A stretch of 23,614 nucleotides of DNA from an uncultured Clostridia bacterium. Lineage in GTDB: Bacteria; Bacillota; Clostridia; Oscillospirales; Acutalibacteraceae. The DNA lies in assembly GCA_937901145.1 (NCBI GenBank), contig CALCHE010000173.1, forward strand, positions 1 through 23,614, given 5' to 3'. Below, piece after piece: positions 15,910-22,197 of the stretch; position 1 is the stretch's first letter; each line of letters opens with the position of its first letter. Made by a program: the position numbers and the translations under genes. The notes below the pieces were generated by a model, which made no database searches, was not told where the DNA came from, and saw only the letters and a program-made list of their open reading frames with translations.

Positions 15910-17111
15910 TATTCTGCCTCCATATATTCTTTGTTCCATATAATGCCTGTCTTAAGGGGAGCACCCTTACAGAAAATTTTGTTTTCATAGGCATCAAGAG
16001 GATCTTTTATGAATTCTTCTTTATCAATAAGCTCTACCACTTCATCATATCGGCTGTCAACGAGAACCTCTATTGCTTTTTCCATATGCTCCTGACGGAA
16101 GTTAATGGATGCGAAGATAAGATGGTTTTCGAAGCCGAAGGGCATGGAGTCGTAGTGAACCACAGGGCCGAGGGAGAAGCTGTTATAAACACCGTTACAG
16201 CCTAATACTTTATGCTCGAAGGCTACACGGTGCTCAATGTTTGTTCCGCTTGTGCCCACAAACATAGTAGCTCTGCCGCCTAAAAGAGAGATTATCTTTT
16301 CTGCTGTCTCTTCCTCAGAAAGACCTGCCGTACATAGATAGTCAGCTTTTGCGATTTCCTTCGAGAAGACAACCTTTTTACTGCTTTCGTCACTTCTTCC
16401 GATGAAAAGAATTTTTGCATCGGGATGATTTCTTCTTATCTGGTCTGCGATGAAAAGACCTGTCATACCTAAACCGAAAATCACCGTCTTTTCGAAAACT
16501 GCATCCTTGGCGATTTTTCTTGCCTGAGCTTCAGAGCATTTATGCTTTGCCATTTCTATACGGAAGTTATGAGCCTCACCCAAATCCTCCATTCTTTCGA
16601 GCTGGAAAATAGCACAGGCATATGGGTCGGCAAAGGAAAGCCTTTTTGCCACCTGAAGAGGAAGCTTTTTAAGTCCCTCGTATTTTTCGGGAAGATGAAG
16701 CAGCATGTCGGGGTTAAAATAATTTCTGTCGCAGAAAAGACCGTCAGCGCCGTCACAGCCATACTCGAAGTAGGTTTCATCCTCTCTGTAGCGGGTGGGG
16801 TCGTAGCTGTCACCACCACGGATGAGAACGATAGCAAATCGGTTTTCCGAGGGTACCCATACCACGCCCTCATGGCCGTTTATGAGTCTGCTTTCACCCT
16901 CAGGGAATTTCTTTCCGAGTTTACCGTCTCTTCCCATTTTCATCAGCTCGAAGTCTGTTCCGCAGAATCCCTGGAAAACAGGGACGGCTTCGATTCCTTC
17001 GTAGAGAGGCTCACCGCGGAGTCTTTGTCTTTTTGGGTTTATAAGATTGACCTCACCGTATTTTATCGGTGCGTCCTTATCATTCTGAAAATATGTACCG
17101 AAGGTTTTCAT
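15909..17111 (-). CDS. Glucose-dehydrogenase-like MDR lacking the structural zinc lobe
   Basis: A 400-residue MDR protein resembling archaeal-type glucose dehydrogenases. The catalytic zinc region shows FQGFCGTDFELM (C50) and INGHEGVV (H80, E81); the Rossmann motif is VFGLGMTGLFIA. The structural-zinc CxxCxxC lobe expected before the YFEYGCDGADGLFCD segment is missing. Family members oxidise aldoses at C1 to lactones with NAD(P)+. In this operon a role in oxidising the free L-sugar (L-galactose or L-fucose) to its lactone is the simplest proposal, ahead of the amidohydrolase. It begins 14 bp after the flavin-reductase gene with AAGGAG upstream and overlaps the next gene by one base. Function is inferred from family and context, not from specific motifs. 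Confidence 0.82.
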   Translation of the reverse strand: MKTFGTYFQNDKDAPIKYGEVNLINPKRQRLRGEPLYEGIEAVPVFQGFCGTDFELMKMGRDGKLGKKFPEGESRLINGHEGVVWVPSENRFAIVLIRGGDSYDPTRYREDETYFEYGCDGADGLFCDRNYFNPDMLLHLPEKYEGLKKLPLQVAKRLSFADPYACAIFQLERMEDLGEAHNFRIEMAKHKCSEAQARKIAKDAVFEKTVIFGLGMTGLFIADQIRRNHPDAKILFIGRSDESSKKVVFSKEIAKADYLCTAGLSEEETAEKIISLLGGRATMFVGTSGTNIEHRVAFEHKVLGCNGVYNSFSLGPVVHYDSMPFGFENHLIFASINFRQEHMEKAIEVLVDSRYDEVVELIDKEEFIKDPLDAYENKIFCKGAPLKTGIIWNKEYMEAE

Positions 17112-17125
17112 TTTTTGCCGCTCCT

Positions 17126-17686
17126 TTATTTGATCTTTTTACCGTCAGAAAAAGCCTTGCCTACTGCTTCGCCTAAAATACGGTAGGTGTGGTGAACAGG
17201 GTCATAGGTTATGGGTGAAAACTTTTCAAGGTCAACCTTGCCGTCAGCACTCAGAATCCTTTCATCAGCACAGACGTTAATTATTTCACCCACAAGTCTG
17301 CAGGATTCTTTGTCATAGCTTATGAGTCTGCATTCCAGAGCCAGTGGAAGCTCTTTGAAAAGAGGAGCATTAACAAATTCACTTTTTTCGGCAGTCCATC
17401 CGCATTTTGAAATTTTGTCAGGGTCCTTATTTCCTGAAACGATGCCGACATAGTCAGCAGCTACAAGGTTTTCTTTATCTGCGATGCTTACGGTAAAAGC
17501 ACCTGATTTCATAATATTTTTTGCGGTTTTATGTGTATCGCTTACACAAATTGATATTTCTGTCTCCTCACTTATACCGCCCCAGGCGGCATTCATAGCA
17601 TTCGGATTTCCGTTTTCATCGTAAGAGCCTATAATAAGCACGGGCATAGGATAAAGTATAGCCTTGGCGCCAAAATTTTTTCTCAT
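17126..17686 (-). CDS. Flavin-reductase-like FMN-binding protein (flavoredoxin family)
   Basis: A 186-residue protein of the flavin reductase-like domain family: YPMPVLIIGSYDENGNPNAMNAAWGG (about residues 12-37), ISICVSDTHKTAKNIMKSGAFTVSI (about 45-69), and a C-terminal PITYDPVHHTYRILGE element. Members bind FMN as homodimers and act in electron transfer or flavin reduction; several are called flavoredoxin. It is the first gene of the reverse operon, behind a near-consensus promoter and an AGGAGG, and is followed 14 bp later by the glucose-dehydrogenase-like gene. Why a flavoprotein heads a sugar-oxidation operon is unclear; it could reoxidise reduced cofactors. The assignment to the family is firm, the role is open. 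Confidence 0.88.
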   Translation of the reverse strand: MRKNFGAKAILYPMPVLIIGSYDENGNPNAMNAAWGGISEETEISICVSDTHKTAKNIMKSGAFTVSIADKENLVAADYVGIVSGNKDPDKISKCGWTAEKSEFVNAPLFKELPLALECRLISYDKESCRLVGEIINVCADERILSADGKVDLEKFSPITYDPVHHTYRILGEAVGKAFSDGKKIK

Positions 17687-17700
17687 TATTTGTTCCTCCT

Positions 17701-17743
17701 AAGAAGATAGTTTGTCTTTTTATTTTATCATAAAGAAGACAGT
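17701..17743. repeat. Direct repeat pair around the reverse-operon -10 element
   Basis: AAGAAGATAGT (17701-17711) and AAGAAGACAGT (17733-17743) are 11-bp direct repeats with one mismatch and a 32-bp period, about three helical turns. One lies in the promoter spacer and the other just downstream, so they could bind a regulator. This is a sequence observation only. Confidence 0.4.
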
Positions 17744-17750
17744 ATTTCAA
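17722..17750 (-). promoter_or_regulatory. Promoter of the reverse seven-gene operon
   Basis: On the minus strand: TTGAAA, 17-bp spacer ending in TGA, TAAAAT (extended -10). It drives the operon from 17686 downwards. No other convincing promoter or terminator was seen inside the operon. Confidence 0.78.
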
Positions 17751-17760
17751 TGAATATTGA

Positions 17761-17789
17761 TTGTGTTTTCTTTTATGTAGTGATATAAT
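17761..17789 (+). promoter_or_regulatory. Promoter of the unknown protein-sigma factor operon
   Basis: TTGTGT, 17 bp ending in TGA, TATAAT (extended -10), back to back with the reverse-operon promoter: the two -35 hexamers are only 10 bp apart. A short inverted repeat TCAAT-N4-ATTGA (17747-17760) lies between them. Confidence 0.72.
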
Positions 17790-17874
17790 TTTAAAAATTC
17801 AGAAAAACCGTGGACAGTTTGATTTTTTTTACGTCTTAATAAGTGAAACCGGCTTCAAATACAGGAAAAGAGAA

Positions 17875-18696
17875 ATGCTTATGTCCAAATTATACGGCGG
17901 TTTATCTGCACTTAAGGACGGCACCTTTACCTTTGATGAGGTGCTTGTTTATTACACGGATATGCCCTTATCTGTTTTGCTTTTTGAAACCCTGAAGAAT
18001 AAAAAGAAAGAAGGAAAGAATATGGCAAGAATAATTAATCAGGCTTCTGTCGATTTAAGAAACTTCACTCCTGAGGCTCTGAAAAAAATTAAAAGTATAA
18101 TGAATGTTCATTTAATTATGCTGCCCGAAAATCCGACTCCCGAATTCACCGAGGCTTACACATCAATAAAAAAGACGAATATTATGACTGAAATCAATGT
18201 TTCGGGAAATGCTTCGGTTTTTAACGGTATGACAAATCTTACAAAGGATGACCTTGCCAAGGACAGTTTGGTAGTATGTAACGGTTTTACTGTCCTGAGG
18301 GATATACCTGCAGAAATGAATATAAGAATTATCATAAACGGCTCTCTGGTAAAGTCTTCTGATGCATTCGTTGAAGCCGTGAAGATTAACGGTACCATTT
18401 ATAAAATAGACGATGATGCGAATATTATAAGACCTACGGCTGAAATTGATTTTGACAGAAATTTTATCAATAATCTCAAAATTAAAACGGTCATAATCTC
18501 CTGCGGAATAATAACTGTTTCCGATGATGTTACGGAAGAAATGCTTTCGGCAAAGCAAGTTAAATTTATCGCCACAGGTAAAATAATCGCTCGTAAGGAG
18601 CTTCACGGTTATATACAGGCTAACAGCGAATCCGTGGGGAAAATACTGACAGCAGAAGAAAAAGAAAAGAAGAAAAAAATATTCAGGTGGAAATAA
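17875..18696 (+). CDS. Unknown beta-rich protein coupled to an ECF sigma factor
   Basis: I do not recognise this family. The ORF can be opened at a TTG at 17761, but that lies on the promoter; the ATG at 17875, preceded by AGGAAAAGAG, gives 273 residues. An internal ATG at 18022 with AAGGAAAG upstream could give a 224-residue form. No signal peptide or membrane helix is visible. The body alternates short beta-like segments with recurring NG or SG turns (VSGNASVFNGM, IINGSLVKSS, VKINGTIYKI, VIISCGIITVS), suggestive of a repeat or solenoid fold. It ends in a Lys-rich tail (EEKEKKKKIFRWK). The sigma-factor gene starts one base after its stop, with its ribosome binding site inside this gene. An anti-sigma or partner role is a contextual inference. 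Confidence 0.7.
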   Translation: MLMSKLYGGLSALKDGTFTFDEVLVYYTDMPLSVLLFETLKNKKKEGKNMARIINQASVDLRNFTPEALKKIKSIMNVHLIMLPENPTPEFTEAYTSIKKTNIMTEINVSGNASVFNGMTNLTKDDLAKDSLVVCNGFTVLRDIPAEMNIRIIINGSLVKSSDAFVEAVKINGTIYKIDDDANIIRPTAEIDFDRNFINNLKIKTVIISCGIITVSDDVTEEMLSAKQVKFIATGKIIARKELHGYIQANSESVGKILTAEEKEKKKKIFRWK

Positions 18697-18697
18697 A

Positions 18698-19195
18698 ATG
18701 GACTACATACCTGCCGAAGCATTTGATGAACTTTGGGATAAGTATAATAAGAAAGTTTACTCTTATTTTCGTAGGCAGTTTGATGAGGATACTGCAGAGG
18801 ATTTGAGTCAGCAGACATTTATGAAGGTTTGGCAGTATCTGTTTTCTTATCAGGGAAAGATTAATAAGCCTAAGCAGTGGATTTTCGCGGTAGCTAAAAA
18901 TGTCAGGAATGATTATCTGCGTACCGTACAGTCGAAGAAAGTGATACATTACTATAACGAGCTATATGAAAATGAAATACCTGTCGAGTATGATTTTGAT
19001 GAGGCACTGAGTATTCAGATTGCTATGAAAAAGCTAACAGTGGAGGAAAGGGAGCTTCTTTCTGTTTCACGGTATCTTTCCAGTAGGGAGACAGGATCTC
19101 TTTACGGTATTTCAGCCTCAGCGGCACGGAGCAGAGTGCAGAAGGTTAAAGCAAAATTAAAAAGCTTTCTTGAAGAAGCAGGAGTAAATGTATAA
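18698..19195 (+). CDS. ECF-type RNA polymerase sigma-70 family factor
   Basis: A 165-residue sigma factor with only regions 2 and 4. Region 2 spans about residues 8-75: KKVYSYFRRQFDEDTAEDLSQQTFMKVW is the core-binding part and PKQWIFAVAKNVRNDYLR is region 2.3-2.4. Region 4 spans about 110-160 (LTVEERELLSVSRYLSSRETGSLYGISASAARSRVQKVKAKLKSFL, with a helix-turn-helix). Such sigma factors switch on a small regulon and are usually held by an anti-sigma partner; no canonical zinc or membrane anti-sigma gene is adjacent, only the unknown upstream protein. AGGTGG lies 7 bp before the ATG, inside the upstream gene, showing translational coupling. No terminator separates it from the GH43 promoter. Confidence 0.9.
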   Translation: MDYIPAEAFDELWDKYNKKVYSYFRRQFDEDTAEDLSQQTFMKVWQYLFSYQGKINKPKQWIFAVAKNVRNDYLRTVQSKKVIHYYNELYENEIPVEYDFDEALSIQIAMKKLTVEERELLSVSRYLSSRETGSLYGISASAARSRVQKVKAKLKSFLEEAGVNV

Positions 19196-19209
19196 AAGAA
19201 AAAAATGTA

Positions 19210-19238
19210 TTTACTTTCAACCGAAAATATTTTATAAT
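19210..19238 (+). promoter_or_regulatory. Promoter for the GH43 gene
   Basis: TTTACT (4 of 6 matches to the -35 consensus), 17-bp spacer, then a perfect TATAAT, about 33 bp before the GH43 start codon. Confidence 0.65.
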
Positions 19239-19270
19239 GACAAAAAAATACAGTTACAGGAGAAAATATT

Positions 19271-20185
19271 ATGTCATCATATTTATTTCCACATTTTACG
19301 GAAACCAATGAAGATAAGGAGAGCGTCTGGTTTGCTGTCAGCTGTGACGGACTTAACTGGACGGATCTCGGCTCCGATGAGCCTCTGCTTTATTCCTCTG
19401 TGGGAACTACTGGTATAAGAGATCCCTTTGTCCTCTATGATGAAAACAGAAAGAAATATGTGATTATTGCCACTGATTTGTGTACCACAAAGGGCGGTAG
19501 CTGGGAGGACTTTTCTGCCAGAGGGAGCCGCTCAATAGTAGTGTGGGAGTCCGATGATCTTATGCACTGGAGCGAGGAAAGACTCGTGGAGGTAGGTGTT
19601 CCCGAGGCGGGCTGCGTGTGGGCGCCTGAAGCCGTTTACTGCAGAGAAAAGGAAAGCTGGTTCGTTTTCTGGGCATCAAGAGTAAAGGAAAACGGAGAGG
19701 ATAAGCAGAGAATATACGGCTCCTTTACGAAGGATTTCGTTACCTTCACTCCTGCTTTCAAATACATCGATTCAGTCACTGATGTAATCGATACGAACAT
19801 TGTTTGGGACAAGGGTTACTATTATCGTTTCTCTAAGGATGAAACGAATAAAACGATTATTATCGAACGCTGTAAAAGTCTGGTGCCTGAGGAGGGCGAG
19901 AGGTTTGAGAGGCTTTCAAGCGAGCTTCTTGACGGATTTTTCGGTCTTGAGGGACCTGAAGCTTATCAGCTTCCTGACGGCAGATGGTGTCTTATCGCCG
20001 ACCAGTACCATACAAAGGGCGGATATCTGCCTATGGTGTGCGAGGAGCTTTCGACAGCAGATTTCAGAAAGCTCGACGAGAGTGCCTATAATATGGGTAA
20101 AAGAAGAAAACGTCACGGCAGTGTAATGGAAATCAGCGACGAAAAGGCTCAGGAGCTGATCGAATTTTACGGTAAAGATGAATAA
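19271..20185 (+). CDS. GH43-like five-bladed beta-propeller glycosidase
   Basis: A 304-residue protein with the GH43/GH62-type propeller pattern. It opens with LFPHFTET and the FAVSCDGLNWTDL blade. GIRDPFVLYD follows, with D51 the likely base, then YVIIATDL, SIVVWESDDLMHWS, and GCVWAPEAVY (E120). D174 in VIDTN is the likely pKa-modulating Asp, and E230 in LEGPEAYQLPDGRW the likely acid. Family activities include alpha-L-arabinofuranosidase, beta-xylosidase and beta-galactosidase types, and the subfamily cannot be fixed here. No signal peptide is present, so it is probably cytoplasmic. The start ATG has AGGAG 8-9 bp upstream. It has its own promoter and ends at a bidirectional terminator. Confidence 0.87.
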   Translation: MSSYLFPHFTETNEDKESVWFAVSCDGLNWTDLGSDEPLLYSSVGTTGIRDPFVLYDENRKKYVIIATDLCTTKGGSWEDFSARGSRSIVVWESDDLMHWSEERLVEVGVPEAGCVWAPEAVYCREKESWFVFWASRVKENGEDKQRIYGSFTKDFVTFTPAFKYIDSVTDVIDTNIVWDKGYYYRFSKDETNKTIIIERCKSLVPEEGERFERLSSELLDGFFGLEGPEAYQLPDGRWCLIADQYHTKGGYLPMVCEELSTADFRKLDESAYNMGKRRKRHGSVMEISDEKAQELIEFYGKDE

Positions 20186-20191
20186 AGAAAA

Positions 20192-20229
20192 TCTCCCGAT
20201 ACAGATGAAGTGTCGGGAGATAAATTTTT
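20192..20229. terminator. Bidirectional terminator between GH43 and the alpha/beta hydrolase
   Basis: An 11-bp stem (TCTCCCGATAC with GTGTCGGGAGA, one G-U pair), 7-nt loop. T-rich sequence follows on the plus strand (TAAATTTTT) and on the minus strand (TTTTCTTTATT). It serves two convergent genes. Confidence 0.88.
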
Positions 20230-21112
20230 AGTGGCCGAAATATGTTTTGCAGTACTCCAGTAATTTCGCATGATATTTCTGGTGAACATCGGGATCGTTC
20301 AGCAGAGTGTGAATGGACTCGGGATAAAGATAGAAGTCGTGCCTTGCAGTCGTTTTATCGAAGGCAGCTTTCATCGAGTAGTAGTTTTCTACCGTAACCA
20401 CCGTATCCTTACCGCCATAAGCGAAAAGTGAAGGGATGCATTTGGAGCTGACATAGCTGACAGGTGAAACGGAAGCAATCAGGCTGTCTGCTCTGCCTGT
20501 TTTTGCCATACTGAGAGTTACTGTTTTTCCGGTGAGACCGCTTACAATTACAGGACATAACTCACCCCATACATCGTAACTAAGGTCAGCGGGTGCGACC
20601 ATATTTGCCGTGAAGACGAGTTTTATGGGTGACTGCTTCGCTCTTTTGTAGGAATAAAGAAGTGAAATGTGTCCGCCTGATGAAAAGCCTGAGGTAGCCG
20701 CTTTTGTTATATTGAGTTTTTTTTCTGAGGAGAAAACCTTGATTTCCTGAAGTGCCATTCCGATTTCATCGAGCATAACATCTACTGTGAAATCCGAAGA
20801 GTTTGATTTAGAATAGAGGGTGTAATTCATCGTAGCGGTAATGTATCCTTTTTTTGCCATTTCGATGCATCTTGATGCCATTTCTCTTTTGTCTCCGTTT
20901 GACCAGGAGCCACCGTGAATAAAGAGAATGCATCCGTTTTCGGAACGCTTATAAGCTATGTCGGGGACATAGATGTCCATAACCTCTCTGGGCTCATTAC
21001 CGTAACGTATTTCACTGAAAAGAGTGTAGTCCTCCGTAGTGGGGAAAAGGAAGGAAAAAAATCCTGAAACATAGGCCACGAGAGCCATAACAATCGAAAG
21101 AATCTTAGTCAT
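20228..21112 (-). CDS. Exported alpha/beta hydrolase, acetylesterase-like
   Basis: A 294-residue alpha/beta-hydrolase of the esterase/lipase (Abhydrolase_3-like) type. The first ~24 residues (MTKILSIVMALVAYVSGFFS...) form a signal peptide or anchor, so the enzyme acts outside the membrane. The oxyanion loop is HGGSW (66-70); the nucleophile elbow is G-F-S-S-G (S144); D236 (GGKDT) and H268 (SIHTL) complete the likely triad. It may remove acetyl or other acyl groups from glycans. I chose the ATG at 21112, with AGGT upstream, because a longer in-frame start at 21172 would overlap the -35 element of its promoter. It is transcribed separately from mntP although on the same strand. Confidence 0.85.
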   Translation of the reverse strand: MTKILSIVMALVAYVSGFFSFLFPTTEDYTLFSEIRYGNEPREVMDIYVPDIAYKRSENGCILFIHGGSWSNGDKREMASRCIEMAKKGYITATMNYTLYSKSNSSDFTVDVMLDEIGMALQEIKVFSSEKKLNITKAATSGFSSGGHISLLYSYKRAKQSPIKLVFTANMVAPADLSYDVWGELCPVIVSGLTGKTVTLSMAKTGRADSLIASVSPVSYVSSKCIPSLFAYGGKDTVVTVENYYSMKAAFDKTTARHDFYLYPESIHTLLNDPDVHQKYHAKLLEYCKTYFGH

Positions 21113-21143
21113 TTTTAATACCTCGTTAACATATTCTTCACAA

Positions 21144-21172
21144 AAGATACCACAACAGAGGAATAAAGTCAA
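21144..21172 (-). promoter_or_regulatory. Promoter for the alpha/beta hydrolase
   Basis: On the minus strand: TTGACT, 17-bp spacer, TATCTT, giving a short leader before the ATG at 21112. Confidence 0.68.
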
Positions 21173-21180
21173 TAGAAAAA

Positions 21181-21222
21181 AGAAAATCAGATTAGAGATG
21201 AAGAAAATCAGATGAGAGATGA
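21181..21222. repeat. 21-bp tandem duplication across the mntP stop codon
   Basis: Two adjacent 21-bp units (21181-21201 and 21202-21222) beginning AGAAAATCAGAT differ at one base. The mntP stop codon (minus strand, 21208-21210) lies in the second unit, so the other copy is a 3'-flank duplicate of the gene's last codons. Confidence 0.75.
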
Positions 21223-21792
21223 GATGAAAATTTCCAATCCTACGAAAACCAGAATCAATCCGCCGAAAATGCCTGCCTTGCCTGCGAGAGCGGTACCTGC
21301 TTTTCTTCCTATGAGAATGCCTGCAAAGCAGATAAAGAATGTTACTACACCGATAAGAATACAGGCGAGAAGTGCTTCTGTGAAATTATAATCGGATATA
21401 GTGAAGCCTACGGAAAGAGCATCTATGGATGTGGCTACTCCCTGAACGAGAAGACCTGTGATTCCTACAGCGGGCTTTTCCTCAGGTTCATCCTTGTGCT
21501 TTAATCCGTCACGGAGCATATCACCGCCTATGTAGCATAAAAGAATCAGAGCAATCCATGGAATGAATTTTTCGAAGGTTTTGAAATGCTCTGCTACAGC
21601 CGAAACACAGATCCAGCCTAAAAGAGGCATAGCCAGCTGAAATAGAGCAAATATACCTGCCACGGAGAAAATTTTTCTCGTTTTCATTTTGGGTTCATTG
21701 AGACCGTTTGCCAAAGATACGGAAAAGGCATCCATAGCAAGTCCCGTACCGAGAAGAAAACTGTTTGCGAAAAAAGAAAAACCAAGGTGCAT
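21208..21792 (-). CDS. mntP: Manganese efflux pump MntP
   Basis: A 194-residue inner membrane protein with six hydrophobic segments and the two internally related MntP signatures: GLAMDAFSVSLANG (about residues 17-30, D21) and a later GVATSIDALSVGFTI, each carrying the conserved Asp of the Mn pathway. It exports Mn(II). I chose the ATG at 21792, with GGAGG 6 bp upstream, over a longer frame reaching 21921, which runs through the leader terminator and riboswitch. The gene lies behind a yybP-ykoY-type manganese riboswitch, independent evidence for the function. Its C-terminal codons are part of a 21-bp tandem duplication. No clear hairpin terminator follows, only a T-rich tract. Confidence 0.95.
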   Translation of the reverse strand: MHLGFSFFANSFLLGTGLAMDAFSVSLANGLNEPKMKTRKIFSVAGIFALFQLAMPLLGWICVSAVAEHFKTFEKFIPWIALILLCYIGGDMLRDGLKHKDEPEEKPAVGITGLLVQGVATSIDALSVGFTISDYNFTEALLACILIGVVTFFICFAGILIGRKAGTALAGKAGIFGGLILVFVGLEIFISSLI

Positions 21793-21840
21793 TTTAATCC
21801 TCCAAAGTAGGGTTCGGATTATACCGGTTACCCTTAATAA

Positions 21841-21871
21841 ATAAAAATCGGGTGCGGTAAAACCGTACCCG
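21841..21871 (-). terminator. Leader terminator of mntP (riboswitch expression platform)
   Basis: On the minus strand CGGGT-A-CGGT-TTT-ACCG-C-ACCCG forms a 9-bp stem with one A/C mismatch, followed by ATTTTTAT. It lies between the aptamer and the mntP start, as expected for transcriptional control by the manganese riboswitch. Confidence 0.8.
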
Positions 21872-21919
21872 TCATTTCTGTATATAAAGACACTATGTAC
21901 AGTTATACCATCCTCATAC

Positions 21920-22002
21920 ATGAGTCTCGCAAATTAAAACAAGCCAGACCTTTTCGGTCAGTATGTTGACTTGTTACACCGAAGTGCTTGCTACTCCCTC
22001 AT
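21920..22002 (-). ncRNA. yybP-ykoY manganese riboswitch aptamer
   Basis: Read on the minus strand, the leader begins ATGAGGGAGTAGC and closes with GCGAGACTCAT. ATGAG pairs with CTCAT as P1, and GGGAGTAGC and GCGAGAC are the conserved flanks of the yybP-ykoY (Mn2+) aptamer. Between them are a CACTTCGGTG hairpin and a GACCGAAAAGGTC hairpin. The aptamer sits 20 nt after a strong promoter and upstream of a terminator and mntP. In this class Mn2+ binding favours read-through. The released P1 3' strand (CTCAT) can alternatively pair with the next ATGAG, a plausible switching partner. Confidence 0.9.
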
Positions 22003-22012
22003 AGCGGAGTGG

Positions 22013-22041
22013 AGTATAATATAAATGGAATGCTTTGTCAA
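22013..22041 (-). promoter_or_regulatory. Promoter of the mntP riboswitch transcript
   Basis: On the minus strand: a perfect TTGACA, 17-bp spacer, TATACT, immediately upstream of the riboswitch aptamer. The 405-bp gap between mntP and the GH16 gene holds this promoter, the riboswitch, the leader terminator and the GH16 promoter. Confidence 0.85.
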
Positions 22042-22123
22042 GATTTGAGGTGTAATTATTATAATACATATCTAAAAAATATATGGTGTATGAGTATAAT
22101 CGGATAAAAATGTTATGCAACTA

Positions 22124-22152
22124 TTGACAAATTGTGTATTAATGGGTAATAT
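22124..22152 (+). promoter_or_regulatory. Promoter for the GH16 gene
   Basis: A perfect TTGACA, 17-bp spacer, TAATAT, about 46 bp before the GH16 start codon, divergent from the mntP promoter. Confidence 0.7.
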
Positions 22153-22197
22153 GATTTAGACATAAGACAAAAATATAAAGGAAAACGGAGATTAGAA

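Noticed and set aside
16542..17186. 214-codon forward ORF opposite the glucose-dehydrogenase-like gene
   Set aside because: It is antisense to a clear MDR gene, has no recognisable domain or ribosome binding site, and crosses an operon junction; it is a shadow.
17761..17874. N-terminal extension of the unknown protein from a TTG start
   Set aside because: The TTG is the -35 hexamer of a TTGTGT-17-TATAAT promoter, so translation cannot start there; the ATG at 17875 has a better ribosome binding site.
21793..21921. N-terminal extension of MntP
   Set aside because: It would run through the leader terminator and riboswitch, while the ATG at 21792 has GGAGG and gives the normal MntP N-terminus.
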